A stretch of 15,594 nucleotides of DNA from contig JAAWNI010000019.1 of the NCBI GenBank assembly GCA_022798855.1, positions 1 to 15,594 on the forward strand, written 5' to 3'. A program made the translations under genes and the position numbers. Under the pieces are notes generated by a model that worked only from the letters and a program-made list of their open reading frames with translations, did not search any database and was not told the origin of the DNA. Of this stretch, positions 1 through 5,513 are shown piece by piece (positions within the stretch are counted from its first letter, which is position 1; the number at the start of each line of letters is the position of its first letter). Source of the stretch: Lawsonibacter sp. GTDB taxonomy: Bacteria > Bacillota > Clostridia > Oscillospirales > Oscillospiraceae.

Positions 1-1
1 G

Positions 2-466
2 CCCACCGTCCGGCCGCCCCGGCTGGGGGGGAATAAGCGGCTGGGGGTGTTCGCCACCCGGTCCCCCTTCCGGCCCAACCCCCTGGGGTTGTCCTGTGTC
101 CGGCTGGTGGAGGTCCGGCAGGACCGGGCGCTGGGGCCTGTCCTCGTCGTGGCGGGGGCCGACCTGCTGGACGGCACCCCTATCTACGATGTGAAGCCCT
201 ATCTGCCCTATGCCGACTGCAAGCCCGACGCGGTGGGCGGCTTTGCCGCCCAGCCCAAGGGGGCCGATCTGGAGGTGGACTGCCCCTCGGAGCTTCTGGA
301 GATCGTCCCGGAGGGTAAGCGGGCCGCCCTGCTGGCCGTCCTGGCCCAGGACCCCCGGCCCCAGTACCAGGACGACCCCCGCCGGGTCTACGGCATGGCC
401 TTCGCCGGCCTGGAGGTGAAATTCCAGGTGGCGGGGGAGCGGCTGACGGTGGCGGAGATTTTGTAG
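2..466 (+). CDS. trmO: tRNA (adenine(37)-N6)-methyltransferase TrmO (TsaA-like), 5'-truncated
   Basis: The reading frame is open from the window edge, so the start and N-terminal part lie outside. The visible part begins with PTVRPPRLGGNKRLGVFATR followed by SPFRPNPLGLS, the hallmark of the TsaA/TrmO beta-barrel family (SAM-binding region). Further on come a D-G-T-P-I-Y-D-V-K-P-Y-L-P-Y-A-D stretch, also typical of the family, and a C-terminal segment with DPRPQYQDDPRRVYGMAFAG that resembles the usual end. TrmO uses S-adenosylmethionine to N6-methylate t6A37 in threonine tRNAs, tuning ACY decoding; this comes from family knowledge. No neighbour visible here is functionally linked. The gene ends in a TAG and is followed by repeats rather than an obvious terminator. 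The family call is strong; the exact methylation role is by homology. Confidence 0.88.
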   Translation, partial: PTVRPPRLGGNKRLGVFATRSPFRPNPLGLSCVRLVEVRQDRALGPVLVVAGADLLDGTPIYDVKPYLPYADCKPDAVGGFAAQPKGADLEVDCPSELLEIVPEGKRAALLAVLAQDPRPQYQDDPRRVYGMAFAGLEVKFQVAGERLTVAEIL

Positions 467-552
467 GGCGGGACGGCCTCGGCCCGCCGTTTCCACAGAG
501 GGCACCCCTGAAAGGCGGCGCGCCGGGCCGCTGCGCCCTACAGGTATTTTTC

Positions 553-628
553 TGTAGGGGCGCACATTGTGCGCCCGCCGTGAACGAGCCGGGTCCGTAA
601 AAACGGGCGGACAATGTCCGCCCCTACA
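553..628. repeat. Short palindromic repeat pair with TGTAGGGGCG-type ends
   Basis: Two near-perfect palindromes, 558-576 (GGGCGCACA/TGTGCGCCC) and 605-623 (GGGCGGACA/TGTCCGCCC), face each other and are bounded by TGTAGGGGCG on the left and CCGCCCCTACA on the right. The outer ends are therefore terminal inverted repeats. Similar units recur at 646-669, 10249-10309 and 10334-10353. They look like REP/MITE-like dispersed elements. As hairpins just after trmO they might also help 3'-end formation, but there is no U-tract. Confidence 0.7.
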
Positions 629-645
629 CGGGGTATGGCGGTTGC

Positions 646-669
646 GGGCGGATGATATCCGCCCCTACA
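646..669. repeat. Single palindromic repeat unit (CCCCTACA end)
   Basis: GGGCGGAT and ATCCGCCC pair around a 3-nt loop (646-653/657-664) and are followed by CTACA, matching the right end of the 553-628 element. It lies about 35 bases upstream of the MerR-type promoter of the protease gene. It appears to be a dispersed repeat, not an operator, because unrelated intergenic regions of the window carry it too. Confidence 0.6.
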
Positions 670-702
670 GCGGCTGGAACCTTAAAAAATTTAAAAAAAC
701 CC

Positions 703-733
703 TTGACCTTCCCCCTTCTGGATGATGTACGGT
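703..733 (+). promoter_or_regulatory. MerR-type promoter/operator of the YhfC-like protease gene
   Basis: The -35 box TTGACC (703-708) and -10 box TACGGT (728-733) are 19 bp apart, the over-long spacing typical of MerR-activated promoters. The spacer holds an imperfect inverted repeat: ACCTTCC at 706-712 and GGATGAT at 720-726, two mismatches from the perfect arm. The first 16 bases (TTGACCTTCCCCCTTC vs TTGACCTTCCCCCTTG) differ only at the last base from the promoter at 1555. An A/T-rich stretch at 681-699 could act as an UP element. The predicted transcript starts near 740, only about 18 nt before the start codon. Confidence 0.75.
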
Positions 734-757
734 GTCCTCAGAAAGGAGCTGAAGAAC

Positions 758-1558
758 ATGGAAAATAATCTGATGGTGGCCCAAGCCACGATGACAGCCA
801 TGGCATTGGCCGGGATATTTACAGTGGTCCTTCCTCTGGGACTGGGGATCTTCTTTTGGAGGAGGACTGGGGGGCGCTGGCGGTTTTTCTTCCTTGGCTG
901 CGTGATATTCCCTGTGTTTGCCCTGGTGCTGGAGCAGCAGGCTCACAGGCTTCTGCTGGGAGGTCCACTGGGTCCGGCGCTGCAAGGAAATCTCTGGCTG
1001 TACGCCCTGTACGCCGGCCTGATGGCCGGGGCATTTGAGGAGTGCGGGCGGTGGCTGGCCCTCAAATCGGCCCTGCGATGGAGCCGGGGCCCGGAAGATG
1101 CCTTGATGTATGGTGCGGGCCATGGTGGAATTGAGGCAGTACTGCTGGCGGGGATGACCATGCTGAACAACATTATCGTCTCCCTGGCGCTGAACCGGGG
1201 CGGGCTGGCAGCTGTGGAGGACTTCATGGGGCCCATCCCGGAGGCAGGCATGGCGGCAATCCAGGGTATGGCCGCTGCTCCGGCGGGCCTCTACTTCTGG
1301 ACGGCCTTTGAGCGGCTGTCAGCAGTGGGCCTGCACACCGCCCTGTCGGTACTGGTGTATACCGCCGTCCGCAAGCGGGGGAAGTGGTATTGGTTCCCCG
1401 CGGCGGTCCTGATCCACACCCTGGTGGATATGGCGGCGGTTTTGGCCAACGCCCTTTTCCCTGTTGCCGCCACGGAGGGGGCAATCGCCTTGCTCACCCT
1501 GGGGGTGGTATTCCTCGCCCGAAAAATTTATTTGGATGAAAAGCAGAAAAACGCTTGA
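758..1558 (+). CDS. YhfC-family putative intramembrane protease
   Basis: This 266-aa protein is almost entirely hydrophobic, with about seven to eight predicted membrane helices. It matches the YhfC family (distant kin of CAAX/CPBP-type glutamyl intramembrane proteases). Visible motif residues are the E94-E95-x-x-R98 pair in AFEECGRW, the GHGG-x-E signature (H122, E126), H193, and H220 in the last helix. Members are predicted to cut substrates inside the membrane; activity is largely inferred. I chose ATG 758 because GAAAGGAG (741-748) precedes it at nine bases; an in-frame ATG at 722 lies inside the promoter. The stop codon TGA (1556-1558) lies within the -35 box of the following regulator promoter. 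Sharing a MerR-type operator with the downstream regulator suggests both belong to one regulon. The substrate is unknown; the regulator's membrane tail or the small two-helix proteins are candidates by inference only. Confidence 0.8.
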   Translation: MENNLMVAQATMTAMALAGIFTVVLPLGLGIFFWRRTGGRWRFFFLGCVIFPVFALVLEQQAHRLLLGGPLGPALQGNLWLYALYAGLMAGAFEECGRWLALKSALRWSRGPEDALMYGAGHGGIEAVLLAGMTMLNNIIVSLALNRGGLAAVEDFMGPIPEAGMAAIQGMAAAPAGLYFWTAFERLSAVGLHTALSVLVYTAVRKRGKWYWFPAAVLIHTLVDMAAVLANALFPVAATEGAIALLTLGVVFLARKIYLDEKQKNA

Positions 1559-1585
1559 CCTTCCCCCTTGTGGAAGGTGTAAAGT
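1555..1585 (+). promoter_or_regulatory. Autoregulatory MerR-type promoter/operator
   Basis: TTGACC (1555-1560) and TAAAGT (1580-1585) are separated by exactly 19 bp. The spacer region contains a perfect inverted repeat, ACCTTCC (1558-1564) and GGAAGGT (1572-1578), around seven bases. This is the textbook layout of a promoter that a MerR dimer untwists for activation. The site overlaps the stop codon of the preceding gene, so both the operator and the protein end are constrained. The leader to the regulator's ATG would be about 17 nt. The twin site upstream of 758 implies a shared regulator. Confidence 0.85.
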
Positions 1586-1608
1586 GGGTTCAGAAAGGGG
1601 GATTGCCC

Positions 1609-2259
1609 ATGAAAATCAATGAGGTAGAAGCCCAGGTGGGCATCACCAAAAAGAACATCCGCTTTTATGAGGAGCAGGGGCTGCTGTCCCCCCGGCGCAA
1701 CAGCGAGAACGGCTACCGGGACTACGGCGAAGGGGAGGTGGCTGTCCTGCGGCAGATCAAGCTGATGCGCAAGCTGGGCGTGCCTTTGGAGGAGATACGC
1801 CGGATGCAGGCCGGGGGCACGGTGGCCGACGGGATGCGCCGCCACCTGGTCACCCTGGAGCGGGAGCGGCGCAGCCTGGAGCAGTCCATCCAGCTCTGCT
1901 CCGGCCTGAAGGACCGGGAGGAGCGGCTGGAGTCCCTGGACGCGGCGGTGCTGCTGGAGGAGATGGAGCGGCTGGAGCAGGCGGGCACCACCTTCCAGGA
2001 CAAGCAGAAGCACGACGCCAAGCCCGCCCGCTACGCTGGGGCCGTCGTCATGGCCCTGCTGACCACCGCCCTCATGGCGGCCCTCATTGTGCTGATGGTG
2101 TGGGGCTTCACTGTGGACTCCGCCGACGCCCCGCCCTTCCCCCTGCTGGCGGTGATAGTGGCCATCCCCGCCGTCATCATCCTGGGCGTCCTGCTGGCGC
2201 TGTTCCAAAGGATCAAAGAAATCCAGAGAGGAGAGGAAGACGATGCGAAAAACTACTAG
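1609..2259 (+). CDS. MerR-family regulator with two-helix membrane tail
   Basis: The protein has 216 aa. Residues 1-70 are a MerR winged helix-turn-helix (MKINEVEAQVGITKKNIRFY, then a GLLSP-R-N-GYRDY wing motif). Residues 75-130 form a charged dimerisation coiled coil. Residues about 143-166 and 175-198 are two hydrophobic helices, followed by the basic-acidic tail LFQRIKEIQRGEEDDAKNY. The N-terminal DNA-binding half must be cytoplasmic, so the tail after two helices should be cytoplasmic too. There is no cysteine-rich metal site (a single Cys, C97), so this is not a mercury or copper sensor of the classic type. ATG 1609 follows GAAAGGGGG. The perfect operator just upstream argues for autoregulation. 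The C-terminal membrane unit is the first copy of a module repeated in the following genes, and the last 17 bases overlap the next gene. Confidence 0.9.
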   Translation: MKINEVEAQVGITKKNIRFYEEQGLLSPRRNSENGYRDYGEGEVAVLRQIKLMRKLGVPLEEIRRMQAGGTVADGMRRHLVTLERERRSLEQSIQLCSGLKDREERLESLDAAVLLEEMERLEQAGTTFQDKQKHDAKPARYAGAVVMALLTTALMAALIVLMVWGFTVDSADAPPFPLLAVIVAIPAVIILGVLLALFQRIKEIQRGEEDDAKNY

Positions 2260-2497
2260 CGGAAAGGGCTTTGCCGGGTCGGTGGTGGTCACAATCCTGG
2301 TGGCCGGGTTCATGTTCCTGCTCACCGGGGCCATGCTGGTTGGCTACTTCGGCGGCCTGACCGAGCCCTTTGCCACCGGGGTGGTCCTTTTCGTGGCATT
2401 TTTGTATCTGGCCATCGCTGTGGGCGTGGTCATCGCCTTGTTCCAGCGGTTCAAAGAGATTCAAAAGGGGGAGGAAGAGGATGCGAAACACTACTGA
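2243..2497 (+). CDS. Small two-helix membrane protein, module copy 2
   Basis: The protein has 84 aa: a short basic N-terminus (MRKTTSGKG), two hydrophobic segments at about residues 12-35 and 43-67, and the tail ALFQRFKEIQKGEEEDAKHY. The last 20 residues are nearly identical to those of the MerR protein encoded upstream (ALFQRIKEIQRGEEDDAKNY). The start ATG sits inside the MerR gene's last codons (17-base overlap, frame +1) with AGGAG (2229-2233) nine bases upstream, so translation is probably coupled. It is best described as a free-standing duplicate of the MerR membrane tail. Function is unknown; assembly with the MerR tail in the membrane is an inference. Confidence 0.82.
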   Translation: MRKTTSGKGFAGSVVVTILVAGFMFLLTGAMLVGYFGGLTEPFATGVVLFVAFLYLAIAVGVVIALFQRFKEIQKGEEEDAKHY

Positions 2498-2768
2498 CCC
2501 AAAGCTCAGCTGGAAAGCGTGGCTGGAACAGCACCGCTCCAAGCTGGGGCTGGCGGCGGCGCTGGCCAGTCCGTTCTTGATTTTTGCTTTGCTGATCGAC
2601 GGCCCCCTGCCCCACCGCCTGCTGGGGGCGGCGGCGCTGCTTCTGGCGCCTGTATTCGTCCTGTACTCCTATCGCTGGGCGGCCTACGCGGTGGGGCTCC
2701 TCATCGCGCTCAGCCAGCGGCGGGAGGAGAGGAAGAGAGGGGAAGAGGAGGATGCGAAACGCTATTGA
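2481..2768 (+). CDS. Small two-helix membrane protein, module copy 3
   Basis: The protein has 95 aa. After a polar N-terminus (MRNTTDPKLSWKAWLEQHRS) come hydrophobic segments at about residues 22-40 and 46-75, then the shared tail, here ALSQRREERKRGEEEDAKRY. ATG 2481 lies in the last codons of the previous gene (17-base overlap, frame +1) with GGAGG (2470-2474) six bases upstream. An upstream in-frame extension exists but has no ribosome-binding site. The FQRxKEIQ part is more diverged than in copy 2, while the GEEEDAK part is kept. That is expected, because those codons also supply the next gene's ribosome-binding site and start. Function unknown. Confidence 0.8.
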   Translation: MRNTTDPKLSWKAWLEQHRSKLGLAAALASPFLIFALLIDGPLPHRLLGAAALLLAPVFVLYSYRWAAYAVGLLIALSQRREERKRGEEEDAKRY

Positions 2769-3219
2769 CAGCAAGCTCTGGATGGTTTTGACGCTTCTGG
2801 CTTACCTCGCCGCCCGGCGGCTGAAGCCGTCCGGCTGGGTTGCGCTCCTGTGGCTGGGGATATTGGCGCTGGAGCTTCTGGTGTATCTGTCCGGGTTCTG
2901 CTTCGCGCTGTATCAGCGGCGGAAGGAGAAGCAGCGGCGGAAGCTGGAGGACGCACAGCATGGGGAGGATGCGGGGAGCGGCCCAGCCCCGGTGGAGAAA
3001 AAGGGCTTCCCCTGGGGCAGGCTCTGGCTGGCCGCCTTTCTGCTGATGATTTTCAGCCCGCTCCTGCTGACCACACATTGGTTTTTCTTTGCGGTCATCC
3101 TCCTGTTCGGCCTGCCCCTTCTGCCCGTGCTGATTGCCGCGGTTGGATTCTGCGCCGCGGCGGAGGAACGAAAGAAAGAAAAAGAGAAAGGAGAGCTTCA
3201 TCATGCGAAAAAATTCTGA
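2752..3219 (+). CDS. Fused double-module membrane protein (copies 4 and 5)
   Basis: This 155-aa protein is about twice the length of its neighbours and carries two modules. Module 4 has a hydrophobic pair at about residues 9-24 and 28-50, then ALYQRRKEKQRRKLEDAQ. A linker HGEDAGSGPAPVEKKG follows. Module 5 has hydrophobic segments at about residues 94-115 and 118-137, then EERKKEKEKGELHHAKKF. The linker residues GEDA, coded by GGGGAGGATGCG (2962-2973), look like a decayed junction of the type found between all the other genes. The start overlaps the previous gene by 17 bases (frame +1). It appears to be a gene fusion inside the tandem array. Function unknown. Confidence 0.78.
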   Translation: MRNAIDSKLWMVLTLLAYLAARRLKPSGWVALLWLGILALELLVYLSGFCFALYQRRKEKQRRKLEDAQHGEDAGSGPAPVEKKGFPWGRLWLAAFLLMIFSPLLLTTHWFFFAVILLFGLPLLPVLIAAVGFCAAAEERKKEKEKGELHHAKKF

Positions 3220-3475
3220 TAAAAAGAGCCACGGCCTGATGGGCGGCGTGCTCGCGGCGGTGCTGGTGGTGGGCTTTGTGCTGGTGCTTTTGGCCGCCAT
3301 GTTTCAGGCCTTCGGCCCGGTGCTCCCCTTCCTGGGGGAGCTGGGCGCGGCAGTTGGGGTCATGCTGTTTTACGCCGGGGCGGTCCTGGCCGTGGGGATC
3401 GGCGTTGTAGCGGCCCTGTACCAGCGTTGGAAGGAAATTCAGGGAGGAGAAGAGGATGAAGCCAAAAAGTATTGA
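3203..3475 (+). CDS. Small two-helix membrane protein, module copy 6
   Basis: The protein has 90 aa: N-terminus MRKNSDKKSHG, two hydrophobic segments (about residues 12-35 and 46-70), and the tail AALYQRWKEIQGGEEDEAKKY. The tail is among those closest to the MerR C-terminus. ATG 3203 overlaps the end of the preceding gene by 17 bases and has AAGGAG (3188-3193) at nine bases. The frame is again +1 relative to its predecessor. It is probably an integral membrane protein with both ends cytoplasmic, judged from the basic termini. No enzymatic motif is present. Function unknown. Confidence 0.82.
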   Translation: MRKNSDKKSHGLMGGVLAAVLVVGFVLVLLAAMFQAFGPVLPFLGELGAAVGVMLFYAGAVLAVGIGVVAALYQRWKEIQGGEEDEAKKY

Positions 3476-3701
3476 GAAGCGCGCGGCGGTGCGGTCGGCG
3501 GTGCTGAGCACCCTGTTCCAGGTGATGGCGGCGGGGGCGCTGCTCTACCTGCGGACCCTCTCCCCGCCGGACTGGCTGGGCGGGCTGCTGCTGATCCTGG
3601 CCGTGTCCGACCTGGCCGCCATTCCCTTCACCTTCGCCGTCCTGCGGCAGCGGGTGCGGGAGATCGAGGGGGGAGAGCTGGATGAAGCGCGGAAGTACTA
3701 G
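3456..3701 (+). CDS. Small two-helix membrane protein, module copy 7
   Basis: The protein has 81 aa: MKPKSIEKRAAVRSAV, hydrophobic segments at about residues 15-33 and 41-62, and the tail VLRQRVREIEGGELDEARKY. The start overlaps the preceding gene by 20 bases rather than 17, with AGGAG (3445-3449) six bases upstream. The shared FxxxLxQRxxEIxGGE pattern shows it belongs to the same family although the rest has diverged. Function unknown. Confidence 0.8.
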   Translation: MKPKSIEKRAAVRSAVLSTLFQVMAAGALLYLRTLSPPDWLGGLLLILAVSDLAAIPFTFAVLRQRVREIEGGELDEARKY

Positions 3702-4260
3702 AGAGAAGCGGGGGGCCGTGGTTGGAGTTCTGCTGTTCGACCTGCTCATGGGGGCCTGCGTGGCGGCCTTTGGAGCCCTGTGTTTTATCCCCGAACTGCC
3801 CCGATGGCTGTTCATCCTGTTTGCCGTCAGCGGAGCGCTCTGCGCCGCCCCGATGGCCCCCGCCCTGTGGGCGCTGAAAAAACGCTTTCAAGAGATTGAC
3901 GCTCTGGAAGATAATCAAACTGTGACATTGCATAAGGAGGAAAACATTATGGTATTGGTAAACATCGACTACATCCCCGGGAAGGAATTTGAGGTGCTGG
4001 GCATGGCCAAGGGCACCGTGGTCCAGTCCAAGAACTTCGGCAAGGACTTCATGGCCGGCATGAAGACCCTGGTGGGCGGCGAGATCACCGGCTACACCGA
4101 GATGCTCAACGAAGCCCGCCAGATCGCCGTGAAGCGGATGGTGGACGAAGCCGAAGCCCTGGGGGCCGACGCCGTCATCAACATCCGCTACGGCTCCTCC
4201 GCCGTGATGCAGGGGGCCGCTGAGGTCATCGCCTACGGCACGGCGGTGCGGTTCAAATAA
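3682..4260 (+). CDS. Two-helix module copy 8 fused in frame to a YbjQ-like domain
   Basis: This open frame encodes 192 aa. Residues 1-75 form the eighth two-helix module, ending WALKKRFQEIDALED. Unlike the other copies it lacks the GEE-DAK-Y ending. Residues 76-89 form a linker with no family resemblance. Residues 90-192 are a complete YbjQ/UPF0145 domain (PGKEFEVLGMAKGTVVQSKN near its start, later EALGADAVINIRYGSS). The start overlaps copy 7 by 20 bases (frame +1), with GGAG (3672-3675) upstream. No stop codon separates the two parts, so a membrane-anchored YbjQ fusion can be made. A strong internal start at 3949 suggests a free YbjQ is made as well. YbjQ-family proteins form small pentameric rings and are often called putative heavy-metal-binding proteins; their function is not settled. 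Confidence 0.75.
   Translation: MKRGSTREKRGAVVGVLLFDLLMGACVAAFGALCFIPELPRWLFILFAVSGALCAAPMAPALWALKKRFQEIDALEDNQTVTLHKEENIMVLVNIDYIPGKEFEVLGMAKGTVVQSKNFGKDFMAGMKTLVGGEITGYTEMLNEARQIAVKRMVDEAEALGADAVINIRYGSSAVMQGAAEVIAYGTAVRFK
3949..4260 (+). CDS. YbjQ/UPF0145-family protein from an internal start
   Basis: ATG 3949 is preceded by AAGGAGG (3934-3940) at eight bases, the best Shine-Dalgarno site of the operon. Starting here gives 103 aa, the usual full length of stand-alone YbjQ proteins. The preceding 45 or so bases are AT-richer and code for an unconserved linker, as if a former intergenic leader had become readable. The short product would be soluble, with the typical YbjQ segments for the start (GKEFEVLGMAKGTVV), middle (GGEITGYTEMLNEAR) and end (GADAVINIRYGSS, AYGTAV). 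It shares its frame with the longer fusion. Whether cells make the long form, the short form or both is open; I think the short form is certain to be initiated efficiently. Confidence 0.7.
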   Translation: MVLVNIDYIPGKEFEVLGMAKGTVVQSKNFGKDFMAGMKTLVGGEITGYTEMLNEARQIAVKRMVDEAEALGADAVINIRYGSSAVMQGAAEVIAYGTAVRFK

Positions 4261-4268
4261 GAACCTGT

Positions 4269-4297
4269 CGGGGCGGTCTTTGTACCGCCCCGTTTTT
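4269..4297 (+). terminator. Rho-independent terminator of the MerR operon
   Basis: A perfect 9-bp stem, CGGGGCGGT (4269-4277) and ACCGCCCCG (4284-4292), with a 6-nt loop, is followed by TTTTT. It lies 8 bases after the YbjQ stop codon and closes the transcription unit that starts at 1555. Confidence 0.92.
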
Positions 4298-4332
4298 CTG
4301 CATCCAAAGACAGCAGCCCCGGCCTTTTTGCC

Positions 4333-4362
4333 TTGACAACCCTCGCGTTCCAGGCTTATAAT
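4333..4362 (+). promoter_or_regulatory. Strong sigma-A-type promoter of the 298-aa gene
   Basis: Consensus TTGACA (4333-4338) and TATAAT (4357-4362) are separated by 18 bp. The roughly 75-nt leader contains a hairpin, GGGGCGG (4374-4380) pairing with CCGCCCC (4388-4394), which resembles the core of the dispersed GGGGCGG repeats. No operator palindrome is evident. Confidence 0.85.
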
Positions 4363-4446
4363 TACGTGCGTCAGGGGCGGACATGGCCCGCCCCAGGCAG
4401 ACTGAGACTACATATATTGTTAGAATATAAAAGGAGCTGGGTTGTC

Positions 4447-5343
4447 ATGTTTGGTCTGTTTGGAAAGAAAGAGGAAAAGTCCCCGGAGGAGCGGCTGGCC
4501 GGCCTTCAAAATAAGAAGGACTGGGCCGGCCTGTCCAAGGCCTACTACGAGATGGGCAAGGCCGCCATGGACCGGGGCGACCTGAACCACGCCCAGCTGT
4601 GGCTCCACCGGGCCGACACCATTTACAGCGCCGACGACGCCACCTGCGAGAAGGTGGGGGACAAGATCATGGACGACTGCTCCGACCGCATCGGCGCGCT
4701 GGAGGAGGAGGGCGGACTGCTGTACAACTCCCTCCCCGCCCAGATCGAGGAGAAGGCCGAAGAGCTGAACGACCCCCAGCTCCGCATTTGGGGGATGCTG
4801 TCCATCGCCCGGCTGGCAAATCTGGGCGGGCGGCTGGCCAGGCTCCCCGGCTGCGAGGTGCTGGGCGAGCTGGGCTGGGCGGTGGATATGATGTTCAAGT
4901 CCATCCAGGAGGCCCCCTCCCAGGAGGAGTATCAGCGCCTGATGTCGGTCTGCAACGGCCTGTACGAGCTCAACAGCAAGCCGGCCTACTACACCGGCGA
5001 AATCGAGGTCCCCGGAAAAGCCCCCTTCCAGGTCTTCGACCTGAACGGCATGATGGGGGTGGAGCAGGAGCTCAACAGCTGCATCGACAACCACCTGCGC
5101 CTGCTGGCCGCCCTGAGCCAGGGGGCGGAGCCCCCCGCCGCTGAGTGCGGCGTGGTGGGCTGCACCATCCTGCCCGACTACCGCGTGCGCACCGGCACCG
5201 GAAATCTGGAGGAGGACCCCCAGATCAAGGCGGAGCTGGAGCGCATCTGGAGCGATTTTGCCGCCGTCCGGGACCAGATCCCCCTGGAGGAGATCAAAAA
5301 GCGGATCGCGGAGTACAAACAGCTGGATATTCTGACAAAATAA
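4447..5343 (+). CDS. Conserved-looking protein of unknown function, TPR-like N-terminus
   Basis: This 298-aa, mostly acidic soluble protein has no signal peptide or membrane helix. I do not recognise a named family. Residues 20-70 (WAGLSKAYYEMGKAAMDRGD, then LNHAQLWLHRADTIY) look like a helical, TPR-like repeat. Residues 75-200 are also helical, and the segment around 205-240 (YTGEIEVPGKAPFQVFDLNG) looks like a beta-rich insertion. The C-terminus is charged and helical. ATG 4447 is chosen because AAGGAG (4431-4436) lies ten bases upstream; a longer frame extends back only into the promoter. It is a single-gene unit with its own promoter and terminator, so proximity to the MerR operon need not mean shared function. 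Confidence 0.8.
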   Translation: MFGLFGKKEEKSPEERLAGLQNKKDWAGLSKAYYEMGKAAMDRGDLNHAQLWLHRADTIYSADDATCEKVGDKIMDDCSDRIGALEEEGGLLYNSLPAQIEEKAEELNDPQLRIWGMLSIARLANLGGRLARLPGCEVLGELGWAVDMMFKSIQEAPSQEEYQRLMSVCNGLYELNSKPAYYTGEIEVPGKAPFQVFDLNGMMGVEQELNSCIDNHLRLLAALSQGAEPPAAECGVVGCTILPDYRVRTGTGNLEEDPQIKAELERIWSDFAAVRDQIPLEEIKKRIAEYKQLDILTK

Positions 5344-5349
5344 TGGCAT

Positions 5350-5386
5350 GGCCCCGACGGAACACTCCGCCGGGGCCGCTTTTTTT
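5350..5386 (+). terminator. Rho-independent terminator after the 298-aa gene
   Basis: GGCCCCG-A-CGG (5350-5360) pairs with CCG-C-CGGGGCC (5367-5377), one mismatch, with loop AACACT. A run of seven T begins at 5380. It lies 7 bases after the stop codon. From 5388 to 5513 nothing further could be supported. Confidence 0.9.
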
Positions 5387-5513
5387 ATTGGGATAAATCC
5401 TGGGTCAGAAGCTCGGCCCAATTCCGCCTGCCGTACAGCACTCTGGAGGCGCTTACGGTTTTGGAATCCTGCTCCACGAGATATCAATATTTTATCAGAA
5501 TAACGATATGGCG

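Noticed and set aside
1609..2259. Classical metal-sensing MerR (mercury, copper, zinc)
   Set aside because: The conserved metal-binding cysteines are missing and no metal transporter is encoded nearby; YbjQ alone is not evidence for metals.
1528..2334. Minus-strand open frame (268 codons) opposite merR
   Set aside because: Codon shadow; His/Gln/Gly-rich product without domains.
2205..3701. GEEEDAK-x-Y ends as a degradation or sorting tag
   Set aside because: These codons double as the next gene's ribosome-binding site and start, and the terminal copy lacks them, so a translation-signal explanation is simpler.
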